64,000 bases of DNA, taken from the NCBI GenBank assembly GCA_947846985.1, contig CANTUZ010000003.1, positions 57,670,096 to 57,734,095 of the forward strand, given 5' to 3'. Below, piece by piece: positions 1 through 12,524 of the stretch; the stretch's first letter is position 1; each line of letters starts with the position of its first letter. The notes beneath the pieces were generated by a model. The model did no database searches and had not been told where the DNA came from. It saw nothing but the letters and a program-made list of their open reading frames with translations. The position numbers and the translations under genes were made by a program. The DNA comes from Fratercula arctica (taxonomy: Eukaryota > Chordata > Aves > Charadriiformes > Alcidae).

Positions 1-1377
1 CAAAGCCAACCCCACTGGGAGCTGCCGTGCCACTTCTCCTTTGTCACCTCTGGGTTCATCTGACCATGTTGAGTTGTTTCTGTGCACTCAGAAGAAACAG
101 CCAGCAGAAGGCTATCTGTTGACTTTTTGCTATTTTAGTGTGGTGGAACAGTTTGGTAGAGGATCAGACCAGCTACAGGGGACTGACAGGTTGGGTGAAG
201 AGAGACGCCAGTGTGACTTCTGGAACAGCAGATAGATTGACTCAGAGCTGTAGACCAGCTATCTTGGTGCTCTAGCCTCTGGAGCATAATCTAAAAGTTG
301 AACAACCCGCACTGTGTCCTGCTGTCTTTCCAGAAGAGGCAGTCGTACTTTTTGTGGTGCCTGCTGCCAGGAGACCCCTTCTTTCCCTGACCCCTCATTG
401 TGCAGAGGTGGGCACTGGGTGGTTGTGAGGCAGGAACCCAGTCAGTGGATGAGATAAGGAGCTCAGGAGCATTTCTGCACAGAGTGTTTCTTGTAGAGCA
501 GCTTTGAACGGCTCCCTCCTGAGAACGTGTGCTTTTTTCCATCACCTTTGGAAGAGCTTAGCACTCTGGCCCCTCCGGAGAACTGCAACAAGCAACCGCT
601 ATTTTGACTCACTCTGGCTGGTGCTTGTGATCTCTCTTTGAGGACTGTGAGCCCTAAATAGGCTCTTCTCATCTTTGTTGATGGTCAACAGTGACTACAT
701 GCACCTGACACCTGATGCTAAATCCTGTAGGAGTTGCACAGAGCATTGCATTTTCTCACTGTAAGTTACCGTGTCTGTTTTCTTGGTTTTATTGAGGAAA
801 ATCTTTGCTAACGTGCCTCCCTATTTAACCATCTTTAGTGAGCCTGAAGCCTTTTTCTTTGTAGGGTGCTTTTTAATGCAATGAAGTGTCTACCTTCTTG
901 TTAGGCTTACTATTTTTACCATTCCTGATTTCCCCACCTCTTATTTATTAAGAACTTGACGTGTTTGTCAGAAAAAACAACAAAAATAATTTTGTCCTTA
1001 TCCTTCTCTATCTGTATGCTGGAGTTTGGGGGGGCGGGGGGAACCTCAAACAAACAAACAAAAAACCCTATCGCTCTAAATTGTTCTAATAAAATAAACA
1101 ATGCAAGGATCTGCAAGTTCATCATCAGTCCAGGTGAAAAAGCATAATGCATTGTGTGAGCACTTGCAATCCATTTCAGTGCAAAGTCAGATGGGTTAAT
1201 GTAGGTTTCCCTTCTCCACCACATGTGCAGATAAATTTATTTATGTGATAAAATAATATTGACACTCACCTCCTGCAGCCCTTTTTAGGAAAGACTGCTT
1301 CTTAACACTATTTTGTAAGCAGAAGTGAGAGCACAGAGAACTGAATATTCAAAGAGCGTATGTGGGGAGCTGCAATG

Positions 1378-1411
1378 CTTCCTCATTTCACTGGAGAGTG
1401 AAATGAGGAAG
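1378..1411 (+). repeat. Perfect inverted repeat: 15-bp stem, 4-nt loop
   Basis: CTTCCTCATTTCACT (1378-1392), loop GGAG, then its exact reverse complement AGTGAAATGAGGAAG (1397-1411). The stem is perfect. The loop is too small and the stem too short for a typical animal microRNA precursor. It is more like a snap-back duplication or a remnant of a foldback element. Confidence 0.95.
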
Positions 1412-3613
1412 GTGTAGGGTCTTCACTTGTGTGATTCAGACATCCCTAATCACCTTTCTGAACAAGCTTAAGTCTGGGCCCCTTTTGCACTTAGCACTGT
1501 AAGACAAAGGCTACCTGGGACACCTTGATTACACAAAAGTGAAATGAACTATTTGGTTTTCTGCTTGTCTGTTACTTTTGGCAAAGTGCGCTGCACCAGC
1601 CAGGTTCCACCATTTTTTACCATCTGGGTGTCTTGGAGTAAAAAAACCCAAAGTTGATTAGTTTCTTTGTTTTCAACTGAAAGATTTCCCTATTATAATG
1701 CAGCTGTTTTGTCAAAAGATGCTCCTCTAGACTTTACAGTTTGGAGGTATTGAATGTTCCTGATGGATCCTTTAAAGTGTTTTAAAGTGCATAATTGGGG
1801 CACTTGAGCATAAAACTACAATTATACACTTGTGTGTTAATTTTGTGTACAGATAGATATTACTTCAGTCTGGCCATAAATGAGAAGGAAGCATTTTATT
1901 GTGAGTGTAAGAACTTGTTTTGTGAATGCTTAAACAAAATAGGTGTTTGGATAATAGCCCCAAATGACCAGACCTGGTGGGGAAGTGGAGCTGAAACTTT
2001 CAAGAAAGGAAAGGAGCATGCCTGGATATACCGGAGATGCTTGGATGCTTTGGAAGAGTAGTAGGCATTTTAAAGATTAACTGATGGAGCACAATATTTG
2101 AGTTAAGATTAGTTGCAATATTAATTAAAAAAAGAATTCTGGTAGGTTGGCAGAATGAATGAATGAGCTTGATGGTGATTCTTCATAAGTTTTTAAGGGG
2201 GCTGTTTTCAATTAATCAAACAGGTAATTTTTGATAAGTAATGTTATGACTATAAAGGTTCTTGTTTGTTTTTCCATTCCATTTTGAGGATAATGTTATG
2301 TGAATTGGATTATCTGTATTGAGATACTTACATTTAGCAGATGTTTCTAAGACTTACTTGTGGTAACTGATATGAGGAATAATTTACAATAATCGTCTTA
2401 TTTTGAGTATAATAAAACTGTAATTATTTGAGAAATTATGATGTGCTATATGGTTTCACTTGTGAATTTATAAGATTGATGTCTTTGATGTTTCTGTCAG
2501 GGCTCTTTTAATGTTTTCCAGTGCTAAGTAATAGGTCAAATTAAATAATAGAAATGGAATAAATCAAATATCTAAACTCTGTGACTACAAGGAGAGGTTT
2601 GAAAGTTTTCTTTTAAAAAGACTTGCAGCAATATCTGAAGTCATAGCTGTATTACAGCTGTAAGATGTAGCATTCAGACTGTTATGTAAGTACTCTTATT
2701 TAAGAGGCTGACTTGTTTTTTATCTGTTCCCAATAGGGAAAGAAAAGCCAGCACAGAAAAGATTTACATCTTCCTTTTTTTTTTTTTTTTTTATTGCTGA
2801 TGCTGTTTGGTCAAACTCATCTAAAGAAGAAGGGGTTTGGATAGGGGTTGCTTTGTATTTCTTATTTTTCTAAGGAAGCATAAGTACTCCAGAGTGTTTG
2901 CCTATGTCAGTAGGAATGTTGTTGTTGAGGGACTGTACCACAGGAATGGGATCCTGATCTTAGGCAGTTAATGCTATGCTGCAAGATAATAAATTATGCT
3001 GGGCTGGTAGAGATGTAATCAAATTTTCTTATCCAGTTGATTCAGCCGGTCGTTCAGTTTGCCTCAGGATTCCTTGCTGCGAGGAATTTTTAGTGTCCAG
3101 ATGAAAAGTATGATTTTGATACAGCTGTAGTAGAAGAAACTAGCAGAATTTGGACTGTACAAATCACTACATTTGTCACAGAAATTGCTGAACCTAAATG
3201 ATAGCTGTGGGATGTCATGCCTTTTTCTTTTGTGTGTTGACCTGCTATGCTGCGGACACTGTTAGGGGACTGAAATCCATAATGAGAACACAAAGAGCTG
3301 TAAATCTGTTCTCTCACTGCATGTGCATGGCAAGTTTTCATGATGAGAAGTGTGATATCCCTTAGGAAAGTGAAGCACTGGAACTGGAGATGACTTGCTG
3401 TGTGTAACAGCAACCTACCGCTCTGCTGTTTGAGTCAGGCCCAGGAGGCAGAGCCATGGGGGCTAACTCCAGAGTGGCGATCTCGTCAAAGGTGCCTGGG
3501 CCAAAACCAGAGGGGTTCTCTGTTAAACACTAGAAATTGGGCATGCCCCTTGGCTGTTAACTTTGTACTAAGACACTAAATTTAAGTATGTTTAGAGCAG
3601 CTCCACATTATTA

Positions 3614-4332
3614 AATCACAGAATGGTTGAGGTTGGAAGGGACTTCTGGAGGTCATCTGGTTCAACTCCCTGCTCAAGCAAGGCCACCTAGAGCTGGTTG
3701 TCCAGGACCGTGTCTAGATGGCTTTTGAAATATCTCCAAGGATAGAAACTCGGCAACCTCCCTGGGTAACCTGTCCCAGTGCTCCGTCCCCTTGACAGTA
3801 AAAATGTGTTTCCTGATGCTCAGAGGGAACCTCCTGTGTTTCAGTTGGTGCCCGTTGCCTCTGGTCCTGTCACTGAAAAGAGCTTGGCTCTGTTCTCTTT
3901 ACACCCTTCCCTTCAGGTATTTATACGCATTGATAAGATGTCCCTTAATCTTCTCTTCTCTGGGCTGAAAAGTCCGAGCTCTCTCAGCCTTTCCTCATAC
4001 GTGAGGTGCACCAGCCCCTTCATTGTCCTGGTGTCACTTCATTGATCTTTCTCCAGTATGTCCGTGTCTCTCTTGTACCGGGGAGCCCAGAACTGCACAC
4101 AGGTGGCCTCACCAATGCTGAGCAGAAGCACCTCCCTTGACCTGCTGGCAATACTTTGTCTAATGCAGCCCAGGATACCATTAGCCCTCCTTGTGGGAAG
4201 GGCCCATTGCTGGCTAATGTTCAACTTGGTGTCCACCAGGACCTCCAGGTTCTTTTCTACCAAGCTGCTTTCCAGCTGGGTGGCCTCCACCATGTATTGG
4301 TGCATGGGTTTGTTCCTCCCTAGGTGCAGGAT
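3614..4332 (-). mobile_element. CR1 LINE fragment, 3' end, 5'-truncated
   Basis: This is a chicken repeat 1 (CR1) non-LTR retrotransposon lying antisense to ARID1B. Its 3' end is at the left, where the octamer-like ATTCTGTGATT (reading the minus strand) ends near 3614. The 3' UTR and the C-terminal part of ORF2 extend to about 4332, where homology to my memory of the family stops, so the 5' end is truncated as is usual for CR1. The minus-strand frame at 4039-4332 keeps recognisable family words (LHLGRNKPMHQYM, SQQWAL, ANGILGCIR, SRSREV, CVQFWAPRYKRD). It is about 6 residues short between SREV and CVQF and then hits a stop, so it is inactive. Upstream residues of that ORF (4333-4548) are flank, not CR1. 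It is less diverged than the copy at 9762-12524. Confidence 0.93.
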
Positions 4333-6262
4333 AGAAATAAAGACAGGATAAGAAAAGCAGCTGTTAGGGAGAGAGGGTGTACACTGTGAAGGTCTGTGAA
4401 GCCCAATAGTCCAGTGCAACTGAACAAGTTTGGGCAAGAATAGGAGAAAGGCATGGCTAGCAGAAGAGTACACAGCATCACTCCCTGTGGAAGATATTTT
4501 ATATTCTTTTGCTATTTTAGGAGGTACAGTGAAGGGCTCTGATCTCAAATGATTTAGCCCTGAAAGTCATCAAACTTAGGAATGGTAAAGACAGTATTCG
4601 TCAAGATTGATATCTCTGGAGGAGCACATGAATGAATTAAAAAGCACCTTTCTCTCTTGAAAGAGACTGGAAGAAAGAAGGAAAACTCAAGGGCGTGCAA
4701 AATGTTGGGAAAACGATGGTAAACAGGGTGTGTGTGCATTCTGCCTTTTCTCACTGCTGCAATTAAAGAATAATGTTTGCATTTCTTCCAGCTACAAAGA
4801 TTGTGTGCCAGAAGAAATGCAGAATGAAAACCATTTTGCAGAGGGATTTTTCAGTCTCCGGTAGTTAAGTGTTGTGAGTCTCTCTGTGTATAAATGCATA
4901 AAAATGGAGGATTACTCATGTGGTTAGATTACCTGCTATTCAGACTCAACCCATACCTCTCATTTATGTTCCCTGCTTTAGAAGGTTTGAGTGGCACTGC
5001 AAAACTTGTCTGAAGAAAAATGTTTATGTGTATTTTCTTAACCATATTTTATTTTAGCCACCATTTGAGAAATAGTGGTCAAAAGTGCTACCAATTTTCT
5101 GGAGAATAAACGGCAAATACAGGATTTGGAGACCAAAGACTGTAGATGACTGCACTCATATATGCATAAGTGCCCTGTGATAAATTATTTCTTATATCAT
5201 TAAAAAATCAGGTTAAATACAGGCTTTTGCAATTTTCTTTAACAGCTGGCATTTCTTAGGTGAGTTTCATGCTACTAGTGCAGTGAGGGATGAGGTTTCC
5301 TACATGCTTTATACTGAAGCACCAGTCATTGGAGGCAACAGTGGGGATCAGGTGAAGCTCACGTTGGTTGTGGTAGTTCCATTGTGCTTTTTCTTATGTT
5401 AGTTTGTAAAAGGGAAGTCTATTATTTAAGCAGATGACATGATCCCTTTTAATTGTTTTGATTACTTTAAAAAGTAATAAGGAAGGAAGGCAGAGTGTAA
5501 GAATAGATATCATATCTGACTCATCATTTAAGTGTGTTTATGTGTGTATATATATAGGCACTGTGATTTCTCTCTATTTTAATATAATATATCACTGTAG
5601 CTTTTCTGAAAAAAATTCTATGGCAAATTTTCAATCTTATCTATGGTGTTGATCTGAGGGGATGGATATAACAATATGGAAATCTCTTACTGGAGATTAT
5701 CGTATTTTCATCCCTTAATTTGCAGAAAGGACCAAATGTTGCATTAGTTCAAACTCTAATGCAGTGTACAAATCAACACTATCAGGCTCTTACATAGGAA
5801 AAATTTCTTCCTATTGTTTCTAGACTCAGCTGTTTACCTCTCCCTCGAAACTAATTTTAGCTCATCTAAAACATGCAAATTTTTTATTTTTGTTTGTTTG
5901 CTGTTTTTAGGGGGAGGTGGGAGTGGGAGGTGGTTGTGATATTGGCATAGATTTAGCATTTACAGCAGAGGTAGTTTTCATCAATTTCTGACAAGGGAAT
6001 CAAAGTGTTCTTTTTTGGAAGGAGAGATATTGCTTTTCCTTATAAATGATTGACTATTTTGTGGTAGTAGTCTTTATTTATTTGGCTCTCATCATGAAGA
6101 ATAGCAAACTTATTCAAAATCTCAGTACATCAAAAATATGTCAATACATAAAACATAAGTACTATTCCATACTACAGTCTATGCAAAAAACTATGTTAAT
6201 AAGATGTGAAGGTTGCACAGCTAAGAAGTCAGAAAACATAAATGATAAGATTCTAGCAGCCA

Positions 6263-6368
6263 CATTAACTGAGCCACATTTCACATCCTCTATATTTTAT
6301 GAAGTGCCTTTGACAACATAAATCAGAAAAAGAAGGTGCTATATATGTGCAACATGGCTCAGTTAATG
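6263..6368 (+). repeat. Spaced inverted repeat, 14-bp arms, 78-bp spacer
   Basis: CATTAACTGAGCCA at 6263-6276 is the exact reverse complement of TGGCTCAGTTAATG at 6355-6368. The flanks AGCAGC and GTTGCT partly extend the pairing. Size and layout would suit a small decayed foldback element or a hairpin transcript, but no terminal duplication was seen. Confidence 0.85.
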
Positions 6369-9300
6369 TTGCTTTTGGAACCTTAACATCTATATTTTCT
6401 GACTGGAGAGTTTTTTAATCATGTAGTCTTAGTTTTTACATTCTATTTTTTTTATAGTTTCTCCTTTTAAAAAGAGAGGAAAATTGCCTGTACTAATAAT
6501 GGGTTAGCTCAGGTTGCTTTGATTTAAGCTACAGTAAAAGGCAGTATATAGAGAGCACCTCGTGACAGGTACATATTTGATGCCATATACATTGCACTGA
6601 CAACTGGTGTAATCATGCTGCTGTGCACTTTTTGAGGAGAAGGGGACTAGAGGCATGTGTTTGAAGTCCTGTCCTTTCTGTCCTGCTTGTTAGCAAGTGT
6701 ACAGGGTATGACTGCATTGCAGACTGCAGCGTATTGTAAAGATACTTGAGCTACCTTTTTAAATCAACTGGCTTGTATACAAGAAGCGGTCTGTCTACAA
6801 AAGTGTGGCTCTCCCTCTGACCTAATCACCCTTCTATAGAGCATGACAAATTAGCCTAGAACAGCTTTTGGGGTAGGCTTCTTCCAATATCTGAGCTAGT
6901 TTGCAGGTCTGTGTACTGCACTGCAGTCTTCAACATAGACATACGTTTAATGACTCTGCAAAATCCACTACCTTGTAAGTTCTGGAATGGGGATTATTGT
7001 GCTGTGACACAGAAACATGCTTTTTATCCTGTCGCTTCCTTGCTCTGGGTCACAGGGTGGACCAGTGTCAGGCCCAGCATTAATATTTTAAAGGCTCTTA
7101 ATAAGATTTTAAAGTTCATACTTCAGTGTAAAGGCAAGCAGTTTAGGAAAAGCAGCAACATAGGTGAGCGTTGTGACCAACGTATTGTCAAAAGGTCAAA
7201 GCTAAGTGATAAGAAGTAATAGAATTTATGGAATGCATGAATAAAATGCCTTAGCATCAGGATTTCTGATTTGCCTCTGATTGGTGGCCTTGACATTAAC
7301 ACCCAGCTTTTTACTTGGTTTCCTTTTAGAATTTTTTTTTTCTCATTCAGTGAGAGGGACTTGTATGTAGGTAGCCTTTGTTAAGACTGTGTGCACAAGC
7401 ATGCTGGGGTTGGACACGGTGATGTGAGACAGGAGATCATGCTGCACTAACTGGGATGGAATCTTCCACTGAACGCGTACCAGAGAATTTCCATAGGCAG
7501 TATAAGCATATTATATTTTTCTTCTTTCTGTAATCCAGCTGAATGTATAGATGAAAACCCTGGTTTAGATGAACTTGAAAATTCTAGGTACACGTGAAAT
7601 TTTTTTTAAGTATGTGAAAGTCAGAAGGTTAGTTTTCCCATATAACTTTCTATTCCAAAGTATGAAGAAATGCATGGTTTGAATGTTCGGGGGAAAATAC
7701 TTATGTTTTGGCAGAGGTCTGGCTTTGGAAGTGTGAGACCGAAGCCAGCAGATGTTTCAGAAAATCCACCAGAGTTTTATTTGAAGGTTTGATGGGAACT
7801 GTGTGACAGCTTTCTTTATAGTTATTACTGAAGTGACCACTGTAAAATTAAAAGAATTAGAATTAAATTTGGCTCTAATGTTTTGTTGACTGAAAAGAAT
7901 GTGCTGTTTTACTCCTGGTGTGAAGTACCAGGTGATGTTTTCTGTTTTCTTTTTTTTTTTTTCTTCTGGGAATTCCACTCACTATACATTTTGTATTCTA
8001 ATTTATAGGTAATTACAGTGTTATAGTTGCTAGGAAAGTGGAATGTTACTGATGATTACACTTCTGAAGATAGTTTGACAGTGTTCAGGTCTGTCTCACA
8101 GTCAGGTCTGTCTCTTCAGGTCTTAGCACAGTAGGCCATTGAATCAGGTAGCATCATCCTTTCTTCTGACTGCCATCCCTGCCTCTGGAGCTCAGCTCTT
8201 CTTCTTTCTGTAAGTAGCTTAATGCTGATCAGGCCAGACACACCCTTTCGCCACAGATTTTTATATCATGAAGTTGTGGTTCAAGAGTTCTGAACTGTGC
8301 TGTTGCCTGCTACTGACATTATCCAGGGTCTGCTTCACTTTTTGGGCACCAGATAGATTGCAGGGAGAAGCAATGACTGATGTTGCTGGGACTCTTTCCA
8401 CATAGTGAGCATGTCATGGTGACTGGCATGTTCAGGTGGGTCCCAAAGTGACTTGGCAGAGCTTTTTGTGATAGGGGACAAATAAAGTTTCTTCCATTAT
8501 TAACTGGATCTAGCCATTAGGATGGTTTAAAAGTGCAGTAGCTGCATATTGCTGGTATTATTAGCGTACCTATGCTAACATACTAATTCTGTTACATTTT
8601 AATTTAAAAAATTATTATAATGACTGTAATGCTGTCTAATGATCCTTCTCCTTTGACATTAGTTATAGATTATGCATGCAAAAATTGCTTAAAACTTCCA
8701 TTACTATCAAGGTATTACCTGGACAAAGAATGTCTGCCACAAGACCCCTTGTTCAAGCAAGAATTAAAGATAATGGGCTAAGTTATAGGTTTAATTGGAT
8801 TTCTCCCACCTCTTCATTCTGACTGCCAGTTTTGTTCCTCTTTTATTCTCATCTTTTCCTTGTTCGCATTGGTTTAATCACTGATGGCCAGTCATACTTG
8901 TCCCAAAATAATGCTATTTGTACTGTGCAAGTCAGATAGGAGGCAAAGTAATTATTAGAGTTTCTGTGCTTGCCTAGAAATAAATTCAAACTCGGGTCTG
9001 TTCTCTCTTGAACCGTCATCCCAAGAATGCGTGCATTACCACAGGCATCCTTAAGTTTCCCAAATTCTCATCTCCTGCATTGTGTGGCTGCAAAGAATGT
9101 GGGTGTAAGGGAGAAAGGGAGGGAGGGTTTACCTTAGGAAGAAAGAGGATGCTTGGGTCATTCACTCCAAGCGTTGTAAGTAATTGACTTCAGATTTGTT
9201 TTGTTCTGGGGAGATTTTAATTAAGCTTTTTTATATGCTGTTTAATAAACATTTGTCCATAAGCGGTACCTTGTGATCCCCATCAGTAAAGCAGGAGGAT

Positions 9301-9761
9301 TAATTTGCATGTTGTTGTTTGTTATTTATTTAAATAGCCACAGAAATTATACTGAGTGTTCAGCTAAGGCAGTGCTGATGGGTCTCTTTACTCTCTAAAA
9401 GTACATGTAGCATCAGGATCACTTTTGCGGTTTTGGGGTTTTTTTTGTCGTTTTGTGTTGTGGTGTTTGGTTTTTTAAATTTTATTTTTTAAAGGGTTTG
9501 GATTGGGAGAACATGGAGGAAAATTCCAACATAAGCAACTGATGCATAAGGTGAGAAGAAGAGCCCAGGGCCCCTTTTTACAGCAGTGTCTGTAAGCAGA
9601 TTGCTAGGGAAAACATTTAAGAAATTGGAGCAGTCTCCCAGCTTCTGGCAGTCAAGGTGTTATTGCCTCTTCAGGTTGCTTACATCTGTTACTCAGTACC
9701 TCGCAGACCAAATCTTTATTGCTTGCTCACAGGACACAAATACGTATTGCAAAGAGGTGGT

Positions 9762-10088
9762 TAGAACATAGGCATGGCTTTATCAGGTCAGATCAAGGGT
9801 TCATGCGGCCCCGTATCCTGCCTCCAGTGGAGGCTTTAATTGGATGCCTAGAGAAGAGTCAGAAAAAAGCGAGCATGTGATACTCCTCCCAGTACTCTCC
9901 AAGCCTCCAGCTATTTTCAGTTCAGGGACTTCCTGAGCCAGATGTGGCTCTATATATTTGGTAACCCTCAGAGGATGTATCTTCTGTGAACTTGTCCAGT
10001 CTTTGCTTGAGCCCACATAAACTTTCAGCTTTCAAAACATCATTTGGCAAGGAGTTTCAAACATCTGCTACCTCTGTGATGAGAGAAC

Positions 10089-10134
<46 letters not shown>

Positions 10135-12524
10135 GAATTTTGCTTCTACCAGCATACTTTGTCTTCTGATTGCTGTGTTGGACGAAATGGTTTTGTAGAT
10201 TTCTATCATATTCCTATGTCCTGGTGTCCTTTCCGCAGTCAGAGGGTTATAGCTTCCTTGTATGGAAACAGTTCCATACCTTTGATCATTCTTGTTGCGT
10301 TTCTCTGAACCTTTGTGTTTGACCCTTCCTAATAAATACAAGAAGTCTGTAGAGAGGGATTTTCCTTTGCAAAAGCTGTGTTGATGTTTCTTAATTCTGG
10401 TCTTCATTCTTGGCTGTACTGATTTATCCATAACAGTCGTCAGTCTTTTATAGTTTTAAATTACTCAGATCTCTGGGGCTTTTTTGGTTGCCTTTTTTTT
10501 AAAAAAAAAAAAAAGCTATACTCCAGTTCTCACCCACCAAGGCAGCTCCAGGTTCAAGGTTGTGTACCATCGTTAGTAATTTAGCTATTTCATTCTTGAA
10601 TTTATTTAGACCTCTGCAGTGATACTGTATGGTCTTGAGCATTTCTCACCCTTGATTTGTCAGTTTGTTCAATGAGTAGTCCCATCATACGCAGACGCGT
10701 TCATTGAGCTCCTCACAAAGGAGGACTCCAGTGTGGGAACCTCCCAAGATTTTTCCACAGTGTGCACACTAGTGCAAAAAATTTGTTAAGCTTCTCTGTG
10801 GTGGCCCTGTTTTCTCTGAAGCTCATTTTATACCCTGATCATCACTTGGCACTTCAGATTCTCTGGCAGACCTCCTGCTCCTGATGTGCTTGAAGAAATT
10901 ACTCATTACTCATTTGATTCCCTATCCTAGCTGTTCCTCCAGTTCTTTCTGGCCTGCCTTATTACATTTGAAGTGCCAGAGTTTACAGTCTTCTCTGTTT
11001 TCATCATTTGGACTTGGTGTCAGCTTACTGAATGATGCCTTTTTGCTTCTAGAAACCTGCAATGAGCCATGCTGATGTCCCTTTCCTCTTCTCAAGTCTT
11101 TCTTAATAGGTGGTGAATATGGGTTCCGTGCTTTCCATGTGGTTGTTGTTAAGCAGCTTTGATGCTGCCAGTCAGATTTTATGTCTTGTAGCTGTCTGTT
11201 AGAGCTTCATTTTAACAAGCTTTCTCCTTTTTATGTAGTTACACTTTTTGAAGTTAGGCACAACACTAGTAGGTTCCTTGATTTTCATTGTTCCTGTAGG
11301 GATGCTGAATTTAACTGTGTTATGGTCACTGATGCGTAGTGGTTTTGCAGCTGTAGGATGTAGATGATTCCTGCTGCTTGGGTCTGAGCCAAAGGCAGTG
11401 GCTCCTCATGCTGGGTCCCTGACCAGCAGCTCCATGAAACCACCTTTGGGAATCACCTGTCTCAGCTCGCTGAGACTTCGGGCTCTGCTTTGTAGTCCAC
11501 TTGCTCAGCCTACATGGGAGGAGTTGAAGTCTTGCTCTATACAATCTTGAACCATGCCTCTGCTGGTGTCCTGCTGACAGTGTTGCCCTAGTCTCGCCAT
11601 GCCTGGGCGTCCCAGCACTCACTCTTCCTGACCCGACCAAGCTCCAGACCCCTGCTGCTTGGTGAGGTGGAGTTTTGTTTTAATTTATTTATAAACTCTG
11701 TATAGCATATAATGTTACTCTGTCATCAGCTGTCTTCCCTATTTTTTTTGTGTCCTGGAGTGATGCAAAATAGTGACCCACTAATTGTCTCTCTTCTACC
11801 ATATTTCTGGTATGACTATTGCTAGTGCTTTTGTTGGAGGCTTGATGTTCCAGTGATCCAGTTTTTCTTCTTCCCCCACCCCTCTTTGTGTAGAAGGCAA
11901 TATGTTGTTGGCTTTTCTTTTTGCCACTCTATTTTCTCTGCAATCGCCTGTGTATCTGCTTTCATTCTTTTATTCTTCTCAGCATCTTCACTTGGTGACC
12001 CAGAATCTCCATATCCATTTGTAATAGTAATGCCATGCTTTTGAACCATGTGTTCTTCTAATCCCCTCTCTTCAGTTTAAAATTTCACTTTCTTGATCGT
12101 TAGGTACCAGCAACCTCGCTCCTATGTTCAGGTGAGTTCCAGCCCTCCTGTACAAATATCTTTATTCTATAAATACTCCAGTTCCTGATGAATCTTATCT
12201 CTTGCTTCATCACCATCCTGTCAACTGGGCTTTCAGATTCTCTTTTCCTTCTTTCCAGAAGCCCATATTTTGCTGTCAGGATATCTTTCCTTTTCTTCCT
12301 AGTTTTATTGGGACCCAGATGGACCACAACATAGGTTTCTCCTCAGCATTTCCTAGGAACGAGTCCAGGCTCTGTGACCTTTGCAGCTGACAGGCAAATC
12401 ACCATGTGGTCTTCTGTCAGATCCCAGACTCCAGCTGTCTGTTTGCCTGATGATATTCCAGTGCACCCTTTTTAGTTTGCATTATAGCTGCCTCATTTAT
12501 GCATCATCAGGAAGGAGGGTATTT
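9762..12524 (-). mobile_element. Ancient long CR1-type LINE relic, internally deleted
   Basis: A run of about 2.7 kb follows, in order, the layout of an old long CR1 as known from turtles, crocodilians and birds, read on the minus strand. From left to right it has a 3' tail beginning near AGAACATAGGCATGG, the 3' UTR, the RT end of ORF2, the endonuclease part of ORF2, then 5' sequence ending near CATCATCAGGAAGGAGGG. On the minus strand an RT-like HSFCKGKS block is visible at about 10355-10378. An endonuclease-type Ser-Asp-His-Asn is visible at 11330-11319. A junction at about 10325-10345 skips several hundred bases of the family layout, including the part that should carry the F-x-D-D catalytic box. 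Many stops, indels and a (TC)18 insertion show it is long dead. The minus-strand frame 10057-10431 is therefore a real, broken ORF2 remnant in part. Exact borders are uncertain by tens of bases. Confidence 0.85.
10094..10129 (+). repeat. (TC)18 microsatellite
   Basis: Eighteen TC units sit inside the ancient CR1 relic, where the element's 3' UTR/ORF2 end would otherwise continue. The repeat evidently expanded after the element decayed. Ser-Leu and Arg-Glu repeats in the overlapping frames are artefacts. Confidence 0.95.

Noticed and set aside
1378..1411. microRNA precursor
   Set aside because: The stem of 15 bp and loop of 4 nt are too short for Drosha/Dicer processing; flanks do not extend the pairing.
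4039..4548. 169-codon minus frame as a host gene
   Set aside because: Residues from about 74 onward are CR1 ORF2; the first part is non-homologous flank. A transposon relic, not a host gene.
10057..10431. 124-codon minus frame as a host gene
   Set aside because: It is partly ancient CR1 ORF2 and partly the Arg-Glu readout of the (TC)18 tract.
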